Below are positions 32,904-44,549 of a DNA stretch of 64,000 bases, piece by piece; within the stretch, counting starts at the first letter, position 1; each line of letters begins with the position of its first letter. The position numbers and the translations under genes were made by a program. The notes below the pieces were generated by a model. It was not told the origin of the DNA. It ran no database searches and saw nothing but the letters and a program-made list of their open reading frames with translations. The DNA is from Brachionus rotundiformis (lineage: Eukaryota; Rotifera; Eurotatoria; Ploima; Brachionidae): positions 1,688,120-1,752,119 of the forward strand of contig JAESIW010000020.1 in the NCBI GenBank assembly GCA_016802295.1. Direction: 5' to 3'.

Positions 32904-35773
32904 TTATAAGGATTGATTTTTACGGTGCATTAAATCATCTATAACATGTTCACTTTGGTAAGATGTTTCTTCTTTTTTATCTTCATCATCGGAATCTAAA
33001 GAAGAAATTAAATAATTAAATACGTATTATATCATTAATTAAAAGGATTTAGAAAAAAACTTAAATACTCAATTATCAATAATTATTTAAATTAATTATT
33101 ATAAACTAAACAAAGTACAATTAGACACGTTTGTCGATGTCTTATGCATTTTATATTGATGTTCAAAAACCTGATTTAAAAAAGTTAGTTCATTTTAGTG
33201 AAATTTTTTGATAAATGTTTTGTTAAAATTTTAAATTCAATTATAGAAATTTTTAAATATATTTTGTAAATTAAATATAAAATTTGGAAAAATTATATTG
33301 AAAAATATGATATAATATTTAGACATAACTAGTGACTTTTTCATTTCATATTCCTCAATGAAATAAAACTCAACACTTAAAATTTTGAATTTAAATAATT
33401 TTTAAAGATAGACATCTTAAGCTAAATCTTAATGATAATTCAAAAAAGAATATCTTGAAAAAGGTTCATGAATATACCTATTTCTTTGATTTCAGCTTCA
33501 TCAATTTCGTTATCAACATCGTCATCATCATCCAAATCACTCAGTTCTAAATTTCCCATAATTTTCCTAATTTGCTGAAGAATTTCAGAATTTTTATTCA
33601 AATCACTATTGTCACATGACTGATCTTCCTCAAAATCTTTACTTGTTTCTTCTTCTTCTTCAATATGGTGCCCGGATTCCATCCAAAACGAAGTTAGCTC
33701 TTCAGCGTATTCATTTGCTTTTTTATCTTCAGGAAATATCATTCCCTGTTGCCGTAATGAATTAATTAAAATATTTTTCTCTTTTTCAACAGATATTAAT
33801 TTTTCTTGTAAATTTTTCACATGTTCTTTGTAGTAACTTTCAGAAGATTTCCATAAATTTTCAATTCTTTCTTTTTCACGATTTGTGCTACGCTCCATTT
33901 GCCTCATTTGAACCACTGCTTTGGCCTGCTCTCGCCTTGCTTCCTTAATTTTTTCGTCCATTTTGCCTAGCTTTTCCATAAATTGAGATTCACGTTCTCT
34001 TAAACATTTTTCATTCTCTAAATTTAATTCAGTCTTTAATTGTGCAAATTTAGAGTTAAGGTCTTCATATTTTTGACTAATATCATCATAAAAATTGTCT
34101 TTTTCTTCCAATTGGCGTCCGACATGGTCAATCTTTTCCTGTTTTTGTTCATTCAAGAGCCTCAATTCTTTAAGCTCATTGTTTAATGTATTTATTATAA
34201 CTTCATATTCTTCTTTCATTTTAGCCAGCTTGTCATTCATAGCCAGCATGTCTTGCTGTAATTTTGTGGCTAACAAGTCGCGCTCTTCGGTAACACGACT
34301 CAGCTCGGATGCCACAAAATTTTTGTCTTCTAAGTCATCACCCTGCTGTATTTGAGTAACATGCGGCTCAATGGATCCTTGAATAGTGCTCAAGGTCACA
34401 GTCATGTCCAAAATGTTCCCTCTGGCATTTTCTGGCTTAGATGTGTACAATGCTTTTATGACGCCAAGTCTATTTTTGGCAAACTCGACCCTCTGATCCA
34501 AATGATTTAGTTTTTTGTTTGCTGTTCTAAAACTTTCTTCAATCAATTGATAATTTTTAATTATTTCATCGACAAAATTTTTTAGTTCCATTGATGACTG
34601 CAGATCTTGTTTGCATTTGGATTCCAAAGTTTCATTCTTCTCTTTTAGAATACTTAGCTGATCATTTAAGCTTGAGACATCGCTGTTTAGTACACTTATC
34701 TCGGCTTTTTTATCTTCTATCACATTTTCAAGAATTTTTTTTTTTATTGATTGATCATCGAGCTGCTTGCGGTAACCATCTATTTCCTTCTGGTCAAAAC
34801 TCTTTTCTTGTTTGAAGTTAATTTCTTGGCTTTTTAACTGTATTAACAATTCATACACTTTAGAGCGCCACTTGTTCAAAAGACCAACTCGTGGTTTTTC
34901 CAAATTTGTCGTGCTTGATTCTAATTGATTTTCTTGAAGAGTTAAAATTTCGTTCATCGACTTTAATCGGATCTGTAGACTAGAATTATCATTTTTTAAA
35001 GATTCTATTTTTGATTTTAATTTTAAAATTTCATTTTCATATGATGTTCGTTCTTGGGTCATTTCTTTGACAGTTTCAATGGTTGGCATGGAATTTTGAA
35101 CATAATTTTTCAAATTATCAAGCTCTAGTGAAATTTTTTGATTATCTAGTGTTAATTTTTCAATAACCAAATCTTTGTCAGTCAAAAGCCGATCACTATC
35201 AGACTTAAGTGTATCGTAATTTGAACGCAAAGTGACAATTTCACTTCTTAAAGACTCAGCAATGTTTTTATTTTCAGTTTTTAGGGCCTCAATTTTTTGC
35301 TCTGAGTCTTTTTCTTTCAGGGTCAGTTGCTTGTTTGCCTCGTTTAATTGTTCGGTAAGAACCATAATTTGGTGGTTGTGTTTGGATTCAATGCTTTGAG
35401 TTCGATTTAAATTGTTTTCTTTTTCGAAGGAAAGCTCACTTTTTAAATTTTGTATTTCCTTGGTCTGTTTGTGAATAAGATCTTCCAAAGCGGTAATACT
35501 GATTTTGCGGTGCTCAGATACTTCGGTGTAAAGTTGGGCTTGTTCGATGAAGTCCTTGTTTCGGTGCCGGAGAGCTTCGTTCTCAGAATGTAGTTTTTTA
35601 ATTTCATCTTTTAATTTGTCCAACTCGCTGGTAAATTGAATAATTTGGGAGTCGGTCGGATATAAATCTTCGTTAATGGATGACTGAGATGGTAAAGATG
35701 AGTCACCTGTTTTTTCAAACACAGTTGGAGGAAGAAGTTTCGGAGTGGACTGGTAATTATCCCAGTTATTCAT
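32904..35773 (-). CDS. CCHCR1: CCHCR1-like coiled-coil alpha-helical rod protein
   Basis: Two exons (35773-33478 and 32995-32904) join in phase to 795 residues (vertebrate CCHCR1 about 780). Nearly the whole protein is heptad coiled coil. Two blocks identify the family: LLNKWRSKVYELLIQLKSQE (compare the LLQRW...VQLRSQE block) and EARREQAKAVVQMRQMERS (compare EARREHAKAVV). The C-terminus is acidic (DLDDDDDVDNEIDEAE), and the second exon adds DSDDEDKKEETSYQSEHVID. CCHCR1 is a centrosome and P-body component in vertebrates, linked to centriole and cilium biology. The second exon would be missed from the longest frame alone, which reads into the intron. The assignment rests on remembered blocks; other coiled-coil proteins are the alternative. 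Confidence 0.8.
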
Positions 35774-36229
35774 GTTTTGTTTTTAAGATTTAAAAAATTT
35801 CAATTTAATTTATTTTCATTGATACTAAATTTTTTGTCTTAATTCTAAACTGGTTGTCATACCGACCAAGGACGAATTTTGTGACCAATTATTTGATCTT
35901 TTTTTTGATTTTTGATAAAAATAAAAAAATAAAAACATTTAATTAATTAATAATTATATTTATATTTTTAGAAAGTTATTTAAAATTTAAAAGTTCAATT
36001 TATAGTTAAAAATTATATATAATCAATTAAAGAATTAGATGATCTTTGGTCATTATAGGTCTTAAAATTTCAGTTCATTAAATCGTGATATTCCTTTTTA
36101 AAAATTAAAATGAAATCAATATAATTAAAAAAATCAGGCAAATAAAACAAACAAATCCCAAAATAGATTTTTACAAAAAAATTAATATATGTTTTTCGAT
36201 ATTTAATTGTGACGAGTTTTTCAAAAAGA
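35774..36229. other. AT-rich spacer
   Basis: Spacer between the CCHCR1-like gene and the I29 inhibitor gene. No feature seen. Confidence 0.4.
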
Positions 36230-36505
36230 TTAACCAAATCCAAATCCTTTCCTTTTTTTGAATTCTTCTTGGGTCATATCGGCAAATTCATTGATTCCGA
36301 GGCTATAGCTATGTTTTTGTTGATTGTGTTTCTCAATATAATTTACATTATTACGAAATATATTGTATCTTTGCTGTTCCTCAGCATTGTTCTTATACTT
36401 CTTATTATATTTATTCTTGAACTCGGACCATAATTCTTGCATTTGCTGAGCTTGGTAAGCATTAGCAAAAACCAATATCAAAATTAATAACAAAAAAATC
36501 TTCAT
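36230..36505 (-). CDS. Secreted free-standing cathepsin-propeptide (I29) inhibitor
   Basis: Single exon, 91 residues. A signal peptide (about residues 1-16) precedes an I29 domain with the full ERFNIN pattern (E42, R46, I49, F50, N53, I57, N61) and the GxNxFxD motif (G70, N72, F74, D76). In papain-family proteases this domain is the inhibitory prosegment. Here the frame stops after a short basic Gly-rich tail, with no mature protease following in any frame on the minus strand. It therefore resembles stand-alone inhibitors such as mouse CTLA-2 and insect crammer or BCPI, which bind cathepsin L-like enzymes. Likely inhibits a secreted or lysosomal cysteine protease. It is divergently oriented to the gene at 36923. 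Confidence 0.88.
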   Translation of the reverse strand: MKIFLLLILILVFANAYQAQQMQELWSEFKNKYNKKYKNNAEEQQRYNIFRNNVNYIEKHNQQKHSYSLGINEFADMTQEEFKKRKGFGFG

Positions 36506-36922
36506 CTTTATTTGAATATTTTTATAAGAAATAATTTATTTGTCTTAACTCAAATGGCCCCATTTAGTATTTCAAATATTTCTATAATTAAATTGTAGAA
36601 ATATTCAACGCAGATGTTTTTTTACAAAAAATCATTATTTTTAGAACAAAGTCAAACGTTTTTATTCAGGTCCAACTTGGAATTTTGTCATTAATTAGTG
36701 TTTTCTAGTTGTAAACATAATTAGTTAGCAAGATTAGCTTCAGTTAAAATTTTAAGAATAAAAAAGCAAATATTGATTTTTAAAATTATTTTTTTTAATA
36801 ATAAATATTTCTTTTTAACAAAAAACTTGTTATTTATTGTGATTTAATATTTGTTATTTCCTTAGAAAAAACACTATGTTGAACAAGAAAAAAGCCGGAT
36901 CATCTAGCTTAGATTAACTAAA

Positions 36923-37435
36923 ATGCAAAGCATCGAAAACAGCTTTTTGGAAAAAAGCGAAATTTTGCCCCATTCCCCGGTTCACTTGGTTTCTCGTTCT
37001 AACACATTTTACAATCAAAATAAGCCCGATGTGGTCAACACCTCAAGTTCTAATTTTTTTAGGGATATTGGTCAGGAGTCATTTCGAAGCTATGTTCATC
37101 CACAAGCAGGAATTTTGCCTAAATTTGGCAAAAAACAGACTGGAAGACCGCCATTGAGAAGTCTTTTAGACAATGGAACACAAGCGCCTAATCAGTGGAT
37201 CATAAACAGTCAATTCTTTAACCGTGAAGCTCTTAATTCGTATATCAAGACAGAAAATTACCGGAAACGTTTGTTGTTCGAATCAGAGCAAAAAAAAGAA
37301 ACTTATATTAGGCAACGCATTCTTTTCAATCATTTCAGATCGCGAAAAGAATTTGTTTCGCCTAGAAAACAAGCAACCATGTCTTTACCAAATTTGATAA
37401 TAAATTTTAATAAACAAAATAAAATAGATTATTGA
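36923..37435 (+). CDS. Unknown basic protein, possibly axonemal
   Basis: Single exon, 170 residues, no signal peptide or membrane helix. It is basic, with Asn, Arg and Phe in the C-terminal half (YRKRLLFESEQKKETYIRQR, FRSRKEF). A Gly/Pro-containing central stretch reads AGILPKFGKKQTGRPPLRSL, and an aromatic block reads APNQWIINSQFFNREALNSY. Small, basic, unstructured proteins with such motifs are common among microtubule inner proteins of cilia, but I cannot place it in a family. The ATG at 36923 is the first in the frame, and upstream sequence has a stop. Confidence 0.65.
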   Translation: MQSIENSFLEKSEILPHSPVHLVSRSNTFYNQNKPDVVNTSSSNFFRDIGQESFRSYVHPQAGILPKFGKKQTGRPPLRSLLDNGTQAPNQWIINSQFFNREALNSYIKTENYRKRLLFESEQKKETYIRQRILFNHFRSRKEFVSPRKQATMSLPNLIINFNKQNKIDY

Positions 37436-37512
37436 ATAAATTTTATTTAAAAATAAAGTCTAAAAACTAAAGGGTACTTTTGGTAACATTTAATTATGTT
37501 GACTAATTGTTT

Positions 37513-40500
37513 CTATCCCCATGCCATCACTACCTTACTGAAACTAACGAATACTCCTTTATTTGGTTTCCTAAAATTAACAATTTAAATATTTACTTTC
37601 ATATTTAATTATTTTAAGATTACGTTTGAAAGTATCTTTTTTCATTGTAAATTCCATCATGTTTTCCTTCTTCAGAATCAAGTTCCAATCCGAAATATAC
37701 ATCGTTTCTGTCGGGCAAAGGACCAATATATTTTACCATGCCTTTGCTTATTTTACCTCCAGGCCTAGAAAACTTAATAACATCCCCGATTCGGATATCA
37801 TCAGGCTTGGCTGGAACAAATGGTCTTTTTTTTGCCATCAGTTCCCTTTGATTTACTTCGTCATCTCTACCTTCCATGAATCGTCGCTCCATTGCTGTGA
37901 CACTCTTGCTACGACACGGCATTGTTCGACTTATATACTCATAATCATCATCTTAAATTTAAAAATTTAAATAAATGATCAAAATGTTTGAGCACACCAA
38001 ATTGTTTAGGAAAATATTAGTCTGAATACCTTGGTATTTTGGGTTATACAGGTTAATTTGGCTATCAGATGGTGTTGAATTGAAATCAGAATCAACTTCA
38101 TAAATATTCTTCGAGCTTTTAGAGGTAAAAGTCATGCTACGCCTAAGTCCGCTCTCTCTCTTGGGTTGCTGTTCATATATATTTTTATGCCTATATTCAT
38201 TTTGGTAATTCCTGTACCCAGAGACCTCATCACGTTTTAGTTTTAACTTTTGAGCTGATTTTATATCCCTCATGACATTAATTTTTAGACTCTTTTTTCT
38301 TCTATCTTCAAATTCATCCTCTTCGGTCTCGTTTGAAGAATACTGCCTCAATGATCTAGACCTAGTTTCTTTTATTTTATTAGAACTTTGTGAATCTATA
38401 AAAAATAAAATTCTAAATTTTTAAGGACTTAATAATTTGTTGAGTTTAATGCTTCTTGATACAACAAATTTGATTTTAATTTTACTTTTTTTTGTAATCT
38501 AGCTTAATGACTGTATTCAAATTTTAATTTTTAGAGGAAAATTTTTTTTCCACTCTGACTTGGTCAGACTAATGAATAAATGTAATAAATAACTTGGTTT
38601 TTAAACTAAAATTATTCTAGAGTCTGTATGTATATCAAATTTTACGTTTTTTTATGAATATGAGTATGTATATCTAAATATCATAAATATTAGTAAAAAA
38701 AGATGTAGATTAAATAAAGCAAAATCAATTTTAAAGTAGACAAAAAAAGCAATAAAAAGGAACAGATATTCCATTAATATTGCGTCAACAAAAAGCATCA
38801 AACTCTCATAAATTAAAACATACCACTTGAATCTGGTTTATAATATTCATGTTGTTCCTCGTACCTAGAGAAACTTTGTCTACTAAGTCTATTTACTGGG
38901 TTATAAGGATCAATATTTCTCGTTTGAGAATAATGATTTTCGTATTCGTAGTCTGGTGGTACTTGATTATGATATTTCTTGGGAGATAAGGAAGCATGAT
39001 GTGAGTGATGGCTGTGAAAGCCTGAATGGTTAAAAGGCCTAAAATTGTTTATTATATTATCATCTGTTCTGGATAGATTGTAATTAGATTGGTTGGTTTC
39101 GTAACCAGACCGTGTTTGGGAAATATGCTGTTTTGAAATCTTTTTTGAATCAGAATTTTGTTGAATACAATATGTTGTGTTTAAATCTTCATCAGAATTG
39201 TTAAGTTGAGGTTTTTTTGCTTTCGACACTTCGATTTGTTCTATTGATGTTTGTGTAGAAGTTGTTTTTCCCTCCTGAAGTGCCAAATTCGGCTCCTGTC
39301 TACAACTTAGTTCTTCGACTAGGCGTTTATTTACTTCTAAAAGTTGACCATTTGCTTGTTTCAATTTTCTACAAAAGAAAACTTAAATTTTGAAATATGA
39401 AAATATATCAAAAAAATTGGTCTCAATAGTTCTAAATTTAAATATATTTATAACTTATAATGCGAACCAAATACATCATATGAATTTTTTTTATTTTTAA
39501 GTTATTTTAAATTTAATAACAAACTAGATATTGTGATATAAACTAAAATTAAATATTAATGATTGAATTCAATTGATAAAACCTTAATATTTGATAAATC
39601 TTTCTATTAATTTCAATTGCTCTTGGTGTGCTATTATAATGAATTAATTTAAATAAAAAATTAAAAGTATATCAAGCATTTATTGACAATCTTTAAGTGA
39701 ATTATCCATTTAAACTAATCAATCTTTCTTAAAATTGTTAAATTAAAATTTTTTTTCTACCTAAATCAAAATTAAGTACATTATTTATTAATATACTCAA
39801 AAATTAGACCTATTATAAACAATTAAATAAATAATAGATTGTTGATCAATAAAAAAAACGATAAGGGATATTTTATTTTAAAAACCCAGCATGTTATTTA
39901 ATCAAATTTAAATTATTAATTTAATTATCTTTGCAATTTCGAAAATCCACTATTTTTATCTAATTTAATAATAAAAATATTTATATAAATCGTATTCAAT
40001 TTTATCTCGATTCTCATTATTTTGAAAAGTTTTGAAATTTATATTAACTTTTTTACTAATTCCTCTAAGACTAGAACACAAGTTTTTTTTATATTTTAAC
40101 TTAATTTAATTTTGGCAAAATCAAAGATTAATTTACCCTGATCAAAAGAATTTGTCGCCCTTTTTCTACTGGGAATAAATTAATTTGAAAAAAAATCTTT
40201 ATCTTAATCAATCATTTGATACGAATGAGTAAAAATGTTTAATACTTCAATTCATTTTTAAGATCAGCCATGTCAATGAGCAGACCTTGTTCTCGTTCAT
40301 ATAATATCTTATTTTCTCCAATTTTGATCCGAATGTCAGCATTTTCTTGCTTAAGTAAGGATAAATTTTTTTCATATTTGGTCAACTCAGTGGAATATTT
40401 TTCATTTTCGGCTTCCAGTTCTCTAATTTGTCTTTCATAAGTTTTGAGCTTTTTTTTCAGCAATTCAGGACTATTTGGATCAAAAAAGTCACCGTTCTTG

Positions 40501-41288
40501 CAATTTTTTTCCAATTTCAATCGGCTGATACAGTCTTGGGCTTTCATTAATTCATCCATGGCTATGTCTTTTTCTCTCTTAAAAACCAGCATCTCTTTAA
40601 TCTAAAATAAAAAAAATAAAATGCCCCTAGTGAAGATTAATAGTCAACCCCAAATTTACATATGGGTTATTAACATCCATTGTTTTGGCTGTTTCGTCTT
40701 TGAGTAAGTCGAATTGAGTGCTATACAATGGAATTTTGGCTTTGAGCATTTTATTTTCCAATTGTAATTCATTAATTTCTTTTTGTAACTGAACAATATC
40801 GAGGTCTTTTTCTTTCAATTCGTATTTTAACACATTCAAATAGTCATTCTAAATTTAAATTTAAAATTCAAAAAGGTTAATTAACCACAATTTAAATAAA
40901 ACTCTCGAACATTTTTCTCTTCATTTCGACTCAAAGTTGAATTATAATCTTGACTTTCTTGCTTAACAGGCATCATGAGACTCGAGCTTAGGTTCTCTGA
41001 CTGAGAGCTGGTAGACACATCCGAGTCTTGGTAGGAATTTTTAGGGTTGCGCTTTACTGTCACGTCCGTCTTGGTTATTTCGTCTTCATCTTCCTCCACT
41101 TCACTATGAACCATGTTTATTACCAAACTGTCATCATTGGACTTAATTCTAGATCTTTTTTCATTGTTTTTGTCCCTTACGAATGACAATGCGGACAATG
41201 ACTGCGAGTTATAGGACATAATTGGCTCTGGTTTTACCACATTTTCGACTAAATCGTCGATTATATCCCTATTTTCATCACTAGGCAT
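37513..41288 (-). CDS. Coiled-coil protein with C-terminal CAP-Gly domain
   Basis: Exons on the minus strand: from 41288 (MPSDENRDIIDDL), about 40847-40660, 40601-40246, 39369-38824, 38395-38030, 37951-37624 and 37570-37513. The first third is acidic and Ser-rich. The middle two exons are leucine-rich coiled coil (ELKEKDLDIVQLQKEINELQ, ELLKKKLKTYERQIRELEAE). A long polar His/Ser/Arg region follows. The C-terminal CAP-Gly domain has RIGDVIKFSRPGG, DVYFGLELD, GKHDG (variant of GKNDG) and, on the last short exon, KPNKGVFVSFSKV. CAP-Gly domains bind EEY/F tails of tubulin and EB1/CLIP proteins, so this is probably a microtubule plus-end or centrosomal linker. I do not recognise an orthologue. Most junctions keep phase; the end of the first exon is uncertain. 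An AG lies two bases before the ATG. Confidence 0.8.
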
Positions 41289-41562
41289 ATCTAAAATAAT
41301 ATAAATGTTTCCTTTATGTCAATCAATTATAAACTTTCGTCTATTTCAGGACACGAATAACTTCAGATTGTATTTGAATTTGTATTTAAGCAAAAATAAG
41401 CTGATAAGAAATTAGTCTCTATGGAAACAGCCTGCGATTTATTGATCAATTAGACTAAAAAATAGAAAATGAAATACTCAAAAATTATAAGTTTATTAAA
41501 TGCTTTATAAAAAAAATTGAAAAACAAATTATTTAAATAGTATTGGGTCATTGGTATAGCAA

Positions 41563-42246
41563 CTAATTTTTAGCTTCTTGAATTCGATTGCCGGCCACGC
41601 TAAGCAGTCCGGTGCCTTCTTTTTAATTAATTAATTAATTAGGTGAATTTTAAGGTTAAAAGCTTAATTAAATGTACCTATATTTGTTGACGCAATTTCA
41701 AATTCTTTCATATTTGTGCTCGAGTTCGCGACTAAGAACTCATTTTCATCAGTGGTAAGCTTTTCGCCCAGTTTTTGAAGTGCGTATAAAATCTCGAGTT
41801 TTTGTCTAAGTGCGTTTTTCACGTCCGCGACTTGACTTAGCTTGAGCCTTTCGTCCAAATCGGCCAAACGTTGTCGCAATTGAGGCTTCTCTTTTTTGGC
41901 AAACATTTGGATTACCTCGGGAGTTTGGAAAGCATTCGACACAGCTGCTTGAATTGCCAATTGAATTGCATTCATTTGGTCAACTAAACTCAAATTGCCT
42001 TCTTTAAACTTGGCCACAGATGAATTAAGCTCCTTTAATTGCTCTAAGGTTTCTTGTTTTTGTTCGATGTATTCTTCTTCTGACATGTCATCTCTAAAAT
42101 TAATTAAAGTAGATCAAAAAAATAAAGCTATTAAAGGACTTATACTTGCTCTCTTCAATATCTTTGAGCTGATCAATCAAGCGATCAAGTTGACTGTAAA
42201 GATTTTTCTCTAAAATTTCGGTCTCTGTTTTACCTCGTGAAGCCAT
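41563..42246 (-). CDS. LZIC: LZIC (leucine zipper and ICAT-domain protein)
   Basis: Three exons (42246-42146, 42093-41678, 41618-41563) join in phase to 190 residues, the same length as human LZIC. It starts MASRGKTETEILEKNLYSQL and carries a leucine zipper. The ICAT-like core (QLAIQAAVSNAFQTPEVIQM, FAKKEKPQLRQRLADLDE, LEILYALQKLGEKLT) matches LZIC. The 18-residue last exon (EGTGLLSVAGNRIQEAKN) aligns with the human tail. LZIC is homologous to the beta-catenin inhibitor ICAT but is not thought to bind beta-catenin strongly; roles in cell-cycle checkpoint control have been described. The CAP-Gly gene follows on the same strand only 275 bp downstream. Confidence 0.95.
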
Positions 42247-43984
42247 TTTAAAAATTTAATTGAATCAACTATTAAAGATATTTTTAAAAAACTAAAATCA
42301 CGTGATTCATTAAAATTTTTATCATTTAATAAGCATAAAAAAATTTAAATATTTATATTTAAATGTATTTAGTATTTTAGTACAAAATTTAGAAAAGATC
42401 AGGAATAAAATTGTCTCTAAAATTTTAAAGAAAAAATTTTTATGCAGTTTATCACAGTAAATTTTTAATTAAAATAGAAGTTTATTGAAATTTAGAAATT
42501 AAAAGTCGACACATATTAGTATCAGAATTAGCTTGAATCATTCAAGTTTATTTAATATTAGTTAAAAAATAAGTTAATTTTTAAAGAATTTAATGTTTTC
42601 TCAATGGGTGTAGAAATGGTCTAAAAATAAAATAATCTGCAAATATAAATCTTAATTTTTATTTTTTATTTTAAATAATAGTAATATCAAGTAAGTTTTT
42701 ACAATGATTAAAAAAAAATTGGCTATTTTTTTTTAAATTATTTATTTTTTGTAATTCAAGATTTGAAATATAAGATTTTTAAATAAAACGATTTCTATAG
42801 TTTTCCTATAGTTTGAGATTTCTCAATCGATTGGAAAATTCAAAATTCTTGAATCAATAACCAAAGATTCATTCATTGGAAACAATTCTTAAATATGAAA
42901 ATTTGGGGAAAAAAATTTGTATCGCAAGAAATTATCATAAAATTTTTCCAACATCTTTTATTACATATTCAGAGATAAAAATTATTAGATCCAAAAATTA
43001 ATTATAAGAATTTAATTTAATAAAGTAAATCTTCGGCAAATTTTTTTTGTAATTTTTAGTTATTAAATTTAATATTGATTGTGTAATTATTCATATAAAT
43101 AAATTATAATTGTATTAAATAAATATATCAAATATTAAAAATATAACATCAAGAGAAAGTTAGGTAACTATCAAAAATAAATTACGTTTAATTCAAGTTT
43201 CGAATTTTTTTTCTTTTATTCAATCTATCACATGTAACGAACCAATCTTTTAAACCGATTAACGTGACAGAAATATTTATGTTTAAGCAAATTTTTTTCT
43301 TATATTTTCCGAGTGCTTATTTGCAAAGAGTTTAAAACTTGTAAAAATTTAGTCAATTTACTAATTTGTTTAAAATTAACTGATAGTTTTTTTATATTTA
43401 TCTTAAAATAAAGTACTTGATATGAGATTAGCGAAAAAACAAGCAAACAAAGCATTATGTTACAAAAATTTCCTTTAATTTATTATAAGCAAAATATTAA
43501 TTATAATTATATGTTTTTGGAACAATAGAATTCATTATATATATTAATAAATATTGATTGTAGAAAAATTTCAATCTATATGAAAAAGTGTTATTGTTAA
43601 ATAATTGACGATAATTTTAAAAAAATTCAAAAAAAATGACCATTAATCATAAATTAAATAAAGTAAATTAAAATTTAAAACATATAGATTAAAAAAACTT
43701 ATCAGTATAAGTTATCAAAATTTATCAAGTTTAAAACATCTAATGACAAAATGAATAAGTATATTCAATATCGTATGATTAAAATTTCAACTAAAAGTGA
43801 AATATTAAATAAAATAACGATGGTTACAATACCTTTATTAAATATTCTAATATGACGATAATAATTGCGCTGGTGTTTTTCAACAATAAATATTGAATTT
43901 CACAATTTTCATATTATGAAATATCTTAATTTATAATTTATTAACGCTTAAAAAAAATATGCATATTATATAAAAAAAGATAAA
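42247..43984. other. AT-rich intergenic desert between LZIC and TFIIE-alpha
   Basis: About 1.7 kb at the divergent side of LZIC. Extremely AT-rich with no frame or repeat I can support, apart from the structured segments at its right end listed separately. Confidence 0.5.
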
Positions 43985-44060
43985 TCGGCAAATTCTTCGC
44001 CTTGTGTGTAAAGCACAGGCTTTGGAAAGAAAGAGTACTTAAATTTGCAAGTTTCCGATA
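43985..44060. other. Hairpin-forming, less AT-rich segment
   Basis: An inner stem GCC-TGTG / CACA-GGC (44008-44030, one bulged T) with a 7-nt loop extends through TTCTTC / GAAAGAA. It is loosely enclosed by CGGCAAATT / AATTTGC...CCG. The surrounding kilobase is far more AT-rich. It could be a structured small RNA, a miRNA-like precursor or a regulatory element. Strand is undetermined. Confidence 0.25.
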
Positions 44061-44221
44061 AAAGACAAAAAATATGTCGATATGCTCATTTATTTTCCTA
44101 TTCTAGCAAAATCTTGTAAAATTATGATAAATTATTAGTCATTAAGCCAATACGTTCACCAATTATCTTTAATATGATTCGTTACTTGAAAACAAAGTCT
44201 ATTTGCCATAAACATAACGAC

Positions 44222-44390
44222 TATAAATAGAAGCAAAATGCTTAGAAAAAAATTTAGTAATTTTCTTTCAACAATTTCAAGTAAGATCTTTTCTAGACCT
44301 AAAAAAAAACATGGAGAAAAAAAAAGAGGGGGTCTCTAGCTTTGCTAAATGAGCATGGGTTAGCTCAAATTTTGTGAATAAATTATGTCA
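44222..44390 (+). ncRNA. Candidate short structured transcript with TATA box
   Basis: TATAAATAG (44222-44230) is followed about 50 bp later by a good donor-like CAA|GTAAGA (cut after 44280). Downstream are stems CTAGACC / GGTCTCTAG (about 44293-44339) and TGAGC / GCTCA (44350-44367), then AAATTTTGTG (from 44367), a loose match to an Sm site. This order (short exon, donor, hairpins, U-rich single strand) resembles spliced-leader RNA genes. It could equally be the promoter and first non-coding exon of TFIIE-alpha, which begins at 44550. Speculative. Confidence 0.2.
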
Positions 44391-44549
44391 ATTGTATTTT
44401 TTTATTTTAAAAAATTAAATAAAATATATCTAGTCTATTTTCTCTTATTGATCATATCCCTAAGTAATTATCTAATTGACTTGAATTTTAAAAGTTGGAT
44501 ATTTTGTTGCCGAACCTTGATTGATTAACTAATTTGAAACCATTCTAAA

